The translations under genes and the position numbers were made by a program. From NCBI GenBank assembly GCA_041580375.1, contig JBFGDZ010000116.1, forward strand, positions 1-11,681: a stretch of DNA of 11,681 nucleotides, written 5' to 3'. Shown here piece after piece: positions 6,744 through 11,681 of this stretch; position 1 is the stretch's first letter, and each line of letters starts with the position of its first letter. The notes under the pieces were generated by a model. The model was not told the DNA's origin. It saw only the letters and a program-made list of their open reading frames with translations, and did not search any database. This DNA comes from JAPUIN01 sp041580375. Its GTDB lineage: Bacteria; Acidobacteriota; Polarisedimenticolia; Gp22-AA2.

Positions 6744-6787
6744 CGGTCCCTCCCATAGATCCCATCGGTGGACGGCGGCGCACGCGC

Positions 6788-7546
6788 ATGAGCATCAGGA
6801 GTCTCAAGCGGCTCTGGGACGCGCTGGGGCGCTCCGATCCGTTCTGGGCCGTCCTGACCGATCCCGCGAAGAAAGGCAACCGCTGGGATCGCGATGAGTT
6901 CTTCGAAACCGGCGCCCGGGAGATCGGGGCGCTGATGGGCTACATCGGTTCGCTGGGGATCACCGTGCCGCGCCACCGCGCTCTCGACTTCGGCTGCGGC
7001 GTGGGGCGGCTGACGCAGGCGCTCGCCGGCCATTTCGCCGAAGTGGACGGCGTCGATATCGCGCCGTCGATGATAGCCCGCGCCGCGGAATACAACCGCC
7101 ACGGCGGACGCTGCCGCTACCACGTGAACGACACGGGGGATCTGCGCCTGTTCGCCGGCGACACGTTCGATCTCGTCTACTCGAACATCACCCTGCAGCA
7201 CATCCCGCCGCCACACGCCGCCGGCTACCTCGGCGAGATGATCCGCGTCCTCGCTCCCGGAGGCCTCCTCATCGTCCAGATCCCCGACGACGTCCATCCC
7301 CGACGGGCGCGGCGACTGAAGGAGCGGCTCAAGCGGATCCTTCCCGAGGGGGCCCTGGCGCTCTATTACGCGGCCACCCTGCCGCTGCGCTCCGGCATGA
7401 CGATGCACCCGATCCCGCGGGAGCGCGTTCTCGGGCTTCTGGCCGAGCGCGGGGCGCGTGTGATCGAGGCGCGCGAGGACGCGAGCGCCGGCGACGGGTG
7501 GGTGAGCTTCCGTTACTGCGCGACGAAGGCGACCCCGCGGGGCTGA
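6788..7546 (+). CDS. Class I SAM-dependent methyltransferase
   Basis: Rossmann-fold methyltransferase of 252 residues, Methyltransf_11/25 type. Motif I is ALDFGCGVGRL (65-75, SAM-binding DFGCGVG at 67-73). The acidic residue binding the SAM ribose is Asp90 in VDGVDIAP. The motif IV region is FDLVYSNITLQHI (127-139), followed by MIRVLAPGGLLIVQIP (151-166). An N-terminal segment of about 55 residues with WAVLTDPAKKGNRWDRDEFF precedes the core and may form a lid. ATG 6788 is chosen because the frame upstream to 6641 overlaps the oxidoreductase and reads as arginine-rich shadow sequence. The Shine-Dalgarno is weak (GGTGGA about 15 bases before). It follows the oxidoreductase by 44 bases, so the two could act on the same small molecule. 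Its 3' end faces the cyclodeaminase-family gene. Substrate cannot be inferred. Confidence 0.92.
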   Translation: MSIRSLKRLWDALGRSDPFWAVLTDPAKKGNRWDRDEFFETGAREIGALMGYIGSLGITVPRHRALDFGCGVGRLTQALAGHFAEVDGVDIAPSMIARAAEYNRHGGRCRYHVNDTGDLRLFAGDTFDLVYSNITLQHIPPPHAAGYLGEMIRVLAPGGLLIVQIPDDVHPRRARRLKERLKRILPEGALALYYAATLPLRSGMTMHPIPRERVLGLLAERGARVIEAREDASAGDGWVSFRYCATKATPRG

Positions 7547-7564
7547 GCCCGGCGGGCGCCGGGC
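7547..7564. terminator. GC-rich hairpin between convergent genes
   Basis: Directly after the methyltransferase stop, GCCCGGC (7547-7553) and GCCGGGC (7558-7564) form a seven-pair stem with a GGGC loop; the convergent gene ends at 7573. The position suits a bidirectional terminator, but no T-run follows on either strand, so intrinsic termination is doubtful. Confidence 0.3.
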
Positions 7565-7572
7565 GGGCGCCG

Positions 7573-8865
7573 TCAGTCCGCCAGCTCGTCCGCGAGAAGC
7601 CGGAGGAACAGGCCGACGTCGGTGACGACGCCGATCGCCTGGGCGGAGCCGCGATCGGAGAGTTTGGTCACGACGGCCGGGTTGATGTCGACGCAGATCG
7701 ACTGCACCCAGGCCGGGATCATGTTGCCCACTCCGATGGAGTGCAGCATGGAGCCCAGCATCAGGACGGCGCGGGCGTCCCGCAGGAGGCGCGCATATTC
7801 GTCCTGGGCGCGCAGGAGATCCATGAGGGTGTCCGGCATCGGCCCGTCGTCGCGGATGCTGCCCGCGAGGACGAAGGGAACGCGCTTGCGGACGCACTCG
7901 TACATGACGCCCGACCGGATCACGCCGCGCGTCACGGCGTTCGCGATCGACCCGCACTGCCGGACGGCGTTGATGGCCCGCATGTGATTGCGGTGGCCCT
8001 CCACGACCGGGATGCCGGTGTCGAGGTGGACGCCGAGCGAGGTGCCGTACAGCGCCCGCTCGATGTCGTGGACCGCCAGGGCGTTCCCGCTGAGGACGGC
8101 GTCCACGTATCCCGCGCGGATGATGCGGCCGAGATGCTCCCCGCCCCCCGTGTGCACCACGACCGGCCCCGGCACCGCGACGATCCGGCCGCGATCTTTC
8201 TTGATCTCCCTCATGAGTCGTGCGATTCCGGCCACCGTCAGCTCGACGCGCTTCTCGGACGAGACGTCGCTCGACATGAAGACGAAATCCTCGCGCTCCC
8301 GCTCCTTGAACGGAGGAAAGACCTCCACGCCCTCGTGGCCGCACACGACGCGATCGCCGCGGCGCACGTCCCGGATCTTCGCGCAGGCCGCCCGGCCTCC
8401 CTTCACGACGATGCACGAGTCCATTCGCTGATCGGCGACCTCCAGCGCGCGTCCGTCGATCCGGACGACGGTCCGGTAGTTGGTGGTCGAGTAGAAGTCG
8501 TCCGGGACCGTGCCGTTCCTGATCGACGGCTTCAGGACGGCGTCCGCCTCGCCCTGCTGATGACAGCCGAGCGAGACGAGGTTGTCGACGATGAGATCGA
8601 GCCGCGAGGGATCAGGGGCTGTGACGGAGAACTCGACGGTCGAGAAGTCCTGCACCGTCCGTCCGATGTCGAAACGGTGCAGCTCGTAGGACCCGCCGTT
8701 CTCCACGATCACGCTCAGGTAGCGCGACATGAGGCCCGAGTCGATCAGATGACCGCTCGCGACGAATCGGATCGGGCGCCCGTCCCGCCGCCCGGCGCCG
8801 CGGCGCGTGGCGCGGTCCGATCGGCGCCCCCGCGGGCCGCCCGGGCGGCGGCTGGCCGGCGTCAT
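7573..8865 (-). CDS. TIGR00300 / LOR-SDH domain protein, archaeal-type ornithine cyclodeaminase-like
   Basis: The pattern matches the LOR/SDH conserved-domain family (TIGR00300), which includes the NAD+-containing archaeal ornithine cyclodeaminase and the C-terminal half of cyanobacterial AgrE/ArgZ. Those relatives convert ornithine to proline and ammonia. The N-terminal domain starts at FVASGHLIDSG (34-44) and includes GSYELHRFDIG (58-68). The C-terminal catalytic/NAD region shows GPVVVHTGGGEHL (233-245), SGNALAVHDIE (259-269), GHRNHMRAIN (290-299), FVLAGSIRDDGPMPDT (331-346), MLGSMLHSIGVGNMIP (369-384) and VDINPAVVTKLSD (392-404). The arginine dihydrolase domain of AgrE/ArgZ is absent. The frame starts at ATG 8865 after a GAGGG-like site; no other usual start precedes residue 34. 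Residues 1-33 carry 12 arginines and are probably a tail or an artefact of GC-rich sequence. No arginine genes are adjacent. Family fairly sure; activity inferred. Confidence 0.85.
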   Translation of the reverse strand: MTPASRRPGGPRGRRSDRATRRGAGRRDGRPIRFVASGHLIDSGLMSRYLSVIVENGGSYELHRFDIGRTVQDFSTVEFSVTAPDPSRLDLIVDNLVSLGCHQQGEADAVLKPSIRNGTVPDDFYSTTNYRTVVRIDGRALEVADQRMDSCIVVKGGRAACAKIRDVRRGDRVVCGHEGVEVFPPFKEREREDFVFMSSDVSSEKRVELTVAGIARLMREIKKDRGRIVAVPGPVVVHTGGGEHLGRIIRAGYVDAVLSGNALAVHDIERALYGTSLGVHLDTGIPVVEGHRNHMRAINAVRQCGSIANAVTRGVIRSGVMYECVRKRVPFVLAGSIRDDGPMPDTLMDLLRAQDEYARLLRDARAVLMLGSMLHSIGVGNMIPAWVQSICVDINPAVVTKLSDRGSAQAIGVVTDVGLFLRLLADELAD

Positions 8866-8954
8866 GCCCGCCCTCGTGCGGCTGCCATGGAGGATCGCAT
8901 TCCGTACCTCCGCGCGCTCCCCGCCGGGTCCGCCGCGATGGGCTCAGCGGTCCG

Positions 8955-8972
8955 GCGCGTGCGGCGACGCGC
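8955..8972. other. Imperfectly placed hairpin after the cold-shock gene
   Basis: GCGCGT (8955-8960) and ACGCGC (8967-8972) form a six-pair stem in the 169-base gap between the cold-shock gene stop and the cyclodeaminase-family start. A shifted GTGCG/CGCAC pairing competes with it. No T-run follows. It could attenuate read-through. Otherwise I see no promoter box or open frame of note in this gap. Confidence 0.25.
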
Positions 8973-9034
8973 ACCGGGAGGGGGGCCCGGCCTCGGGTCG
9001 TCTCCTGGGGACTGGCTTGGGCGGAGGGTTCGCG

Positions 9035-9262
9035 TTATTCGGACGGTGTGCCGCCGCCGGACGATGACTGCCGCACGTTGGCGGCTCGCAGGCCCTTGGG
9101 TCCCTGCTCGACCTCGAAATCGACCACCTGACCCTGCTCCAGATCGTCGAAGTTGAGACCGACGAGACCCGAACGATGGAAAAACACGTCCTTCCCGTCG
9201 TTCCCGCGGATGAATCCGAATCCGCGGTCACGAACGACCTTCGCTACTGTACCGCGCGCCAT
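9035..9262 (-). CDS. Cold-shock-domain nucleic-acid-binding protein
   Basis: CspA-family single cold-shock domain of 75 residues, expected to bind single-stranded RNA or DNA in the cytoplasm. RNP1 is RGFGFIRG (13-20) and RNP2 is VFFHR (26-30). The segment LEQGQVVDFEVEQGPKGLRAANV (41-63) gives the last strands of the barrel, followed by a flexible SSSGGGTPSE tail. The usual KWFN before RNP1 is replaced by AKVV (7-10), losing the Trp and Phe that stack on nucleic acid in CspA. Such divergent domains occur as a recognisable subgroup. ATG 9262 is chosen over the open frame reaching 9337: GGGGAG lies seven bases upstream, and the earlier codons cross the promoter and read as non-coding. It has its own promoter and a short predicted leader of about 40 bases, unlike the long cspA leader, so classical RNA-thermometer control is unlikely. 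Confidence 0.93.
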   Translation of the reverse strand: MARGTVAKVVRDRGFGFIRGNDGKDVFFHRSGLVGLNFDDLEQGQVVDFEVEQGPKGLRAANVRQSSSGGGTPSE

Positions 9263-9269
9263 GTTGTCG

Positions 9270-9275
9270 CTCCCC
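9270..9275 (-). promoter_or_regulatory. Ribosome binding site deciding the cold-shock gene start
   Basis: GGGGAG on the minus strand ends seven bases before ATG 9262. It supports the 75-residue product rather than a 100-residue form starting at 9337. Confidence 0.7.
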
Positions 9276-9308
9276 GAAATCCATGGAGGAAGAGCACTTG
9301 TTGCCGCC

Positions 9309-9337
9309 ACTCTAGGACCGCCCGGCGGTCCTGTCAA
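9309..9337 (-). promoter_or_regulatory. Predicted promoter of the cold-shock gene with palindromic spacer
   Basis: On the minus strand a perfect -35 TTGACA (9337-9332) and a -10 TAGAGT (9314-9309, four of six matches) are separated by exactly 17 bases. The whole spacer is a palindrome. The start point would fall near 9302. This is the best promoter in the window and lies in the 81-base gap after the DUF255 gene. It is adjacent to that gene's stop, so the cold-shock gene can be transcribed separately. Confidence 0.65.
9314..9332. repeat. Perfect 19-base palindrome inside the cold-shock promoter
   Basis: AGGACCGCC and GGCGGTCCT are exact nine-base inverted arms around one central base. They fill the promoter spacer and share one base with each of the -35 and -10 boxes. 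As DNA it is a candidate operator for a dimeric repressor or a MerR-type activator; as RNA from the upstream DUF255 gene it could form a hairpin that ends or protects that transcript, though no T-run follows. Confidence 0.7.
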
Positions 9338-9343
9338 GAGCGT

Positions 9344-11470
<2,127 letters not shown>

Positions 11471-11482
11471 GAGATGCACAGG

Positions 11483-11681
11483 CTATCCGCTGCCGTTCGC
11501 GAGCGCAAGCGGAATCGCCCCCCGCTCCGGCGCCAGATTGCGCGCCTCGCGGGCGATGCGACCCTCCGCCGCCACGTCTCGCGTCGCGGGGGCGTCCGGG
11601 GAAACGCGCGGGGCACCCGCGCCTTCCAGCGGGTCGCGCGCGCAGGCGAGGCGAGCGGGCCGGGAGGCACGCGGAGCCGTC
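11483..11681 (-). CDS. Probable C-terminus of an unidentified protein, cut by the window edge
   Basis: A minus-strand frame enters at the right edge and ends with TAG at 11485-11483, only 12 bases before the DUF255 ATG. Its 65 or so visible residues have a balanced composition, with acidic residues throughout (for example DPLEGAG, DVAAEGRIAREARNL and a final PLALANGSG), about 80% G/C at third positions and few odd codons. The two other minus-strand frames over the same bases are also open but arginine-rich, the look of shadow sequence. I therefore take this frame as the real gene of the stretch and as an operon partner of the DUF255 gene. No domain or family is recognisable. The absence of stops over 200 bases is weak evidence at this GC content, so confidence is moderate. 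Confidence 0.45.
   Translation of the reverse strand, partial: TAPRASRPARLACARDPLEGAGAPRVSPDAPATRDVAAEGRIAREARNLAPERGAIPLALANGSG

Noticed and set aside
6689..8416. A 575-codon minus-strand open frame crossing the methyltransferase and the cyclodeaminase-family gene
   Set aside because: It crosses two recognised genes, one antisense and one in another frame, is extremely Arg/Gly rich, and has no recognisable motif.
7498..9156. A 552-codon plus-strand open frame antisense to the cyclodeaminase-family gene and most of the cold-shock gene
   Set aside because: Shadow composition (Asp, Arg, Ala, His, Val), no domain, and fully explained by GC bias of the opposite-strand genes.
9263..9337. N-terminal extension of the cold-shock protein to an ATG at 9337
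   Set aside because: The extra 25 residues are translated from the promoter and palindrome region, and a good Shine-Dalgarno sits before the ATG at 9262.

Overview
The window is GC-rich (roughly two-thirds G+C) bacterial chromosome with short intergenic gaps and strong G/C preference at third codon positions. A lipoprotein signal peptide, a Na+-coupled amino-acid carrier, an anti-sigma-antagonist-type STAS protein and an archaeal/cyanobacterial-type ornithine cyclodeaminase point to a free-living diderm, possibly Acidobacteriota or a similar uncultured high-GC phylum. That placement is inference; there is no rRNA or other marker gene here. I see no tRNA, rRNA, CRISPR array, transposase, integrase, phage gene or long repeat, and no gene-free stretch longer than 300 bases.

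Layout. (1) Positions 1-4545, minus strand: a Na+:amino-acid symporter (NSS family), then a TIP-like aquaporin with its own good promoter and Shine-Dalgarno, then a lipoprotein form of oligopeptidase B whose ATG directly abuts the aquaporin stop, then the first 47 codons of a membrane protein leaving the left edge. (2) Positions 4673-7546, plus strand: an orphan single-domain STAS protein, a PYROXD2/phytoene-desaturase-like FAD oxidoreductase and a class I SAM methyltransferase. (3) Positions 7573-11681, minus strand, read from the right: the probable C-terminus of an unidentified protein, a SSP411/YyaL thioredoxin-fold protein (DUF255), a small cold-shock-domain protein with its own promoter, and an ornithine-cyclodeaminase-family protein (TIGR00300) that meets the methyltransferase tail to tail.

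How the genes may work together. The best-supported functional grouping is peptide scavenging: an exported S9A peptidase cuts peptides after basic residues and the NSS carrier imports amino acids. The cyclodeaminase-family protein, if it acts like its characterised relatives, would turn arginine-derived ornithine into proline plus ammonia; it lies about 3 kb away and the link is only metabolic plausibility. The other genes look like ordinary housekeeping or accessory functions.

I did not find a clearly new multi-gene system. The observations most worth a second look are the plant-TIP-like selectivity filter of the aquaporin (H/I/A/R), the predicted lipoprotein export of a normally cytosolic peptidase family coupled to that aquaporin, and the cold-shock gene promoter in which a perfect palindrome exactly fills the space between the -35 and -10 boxes.
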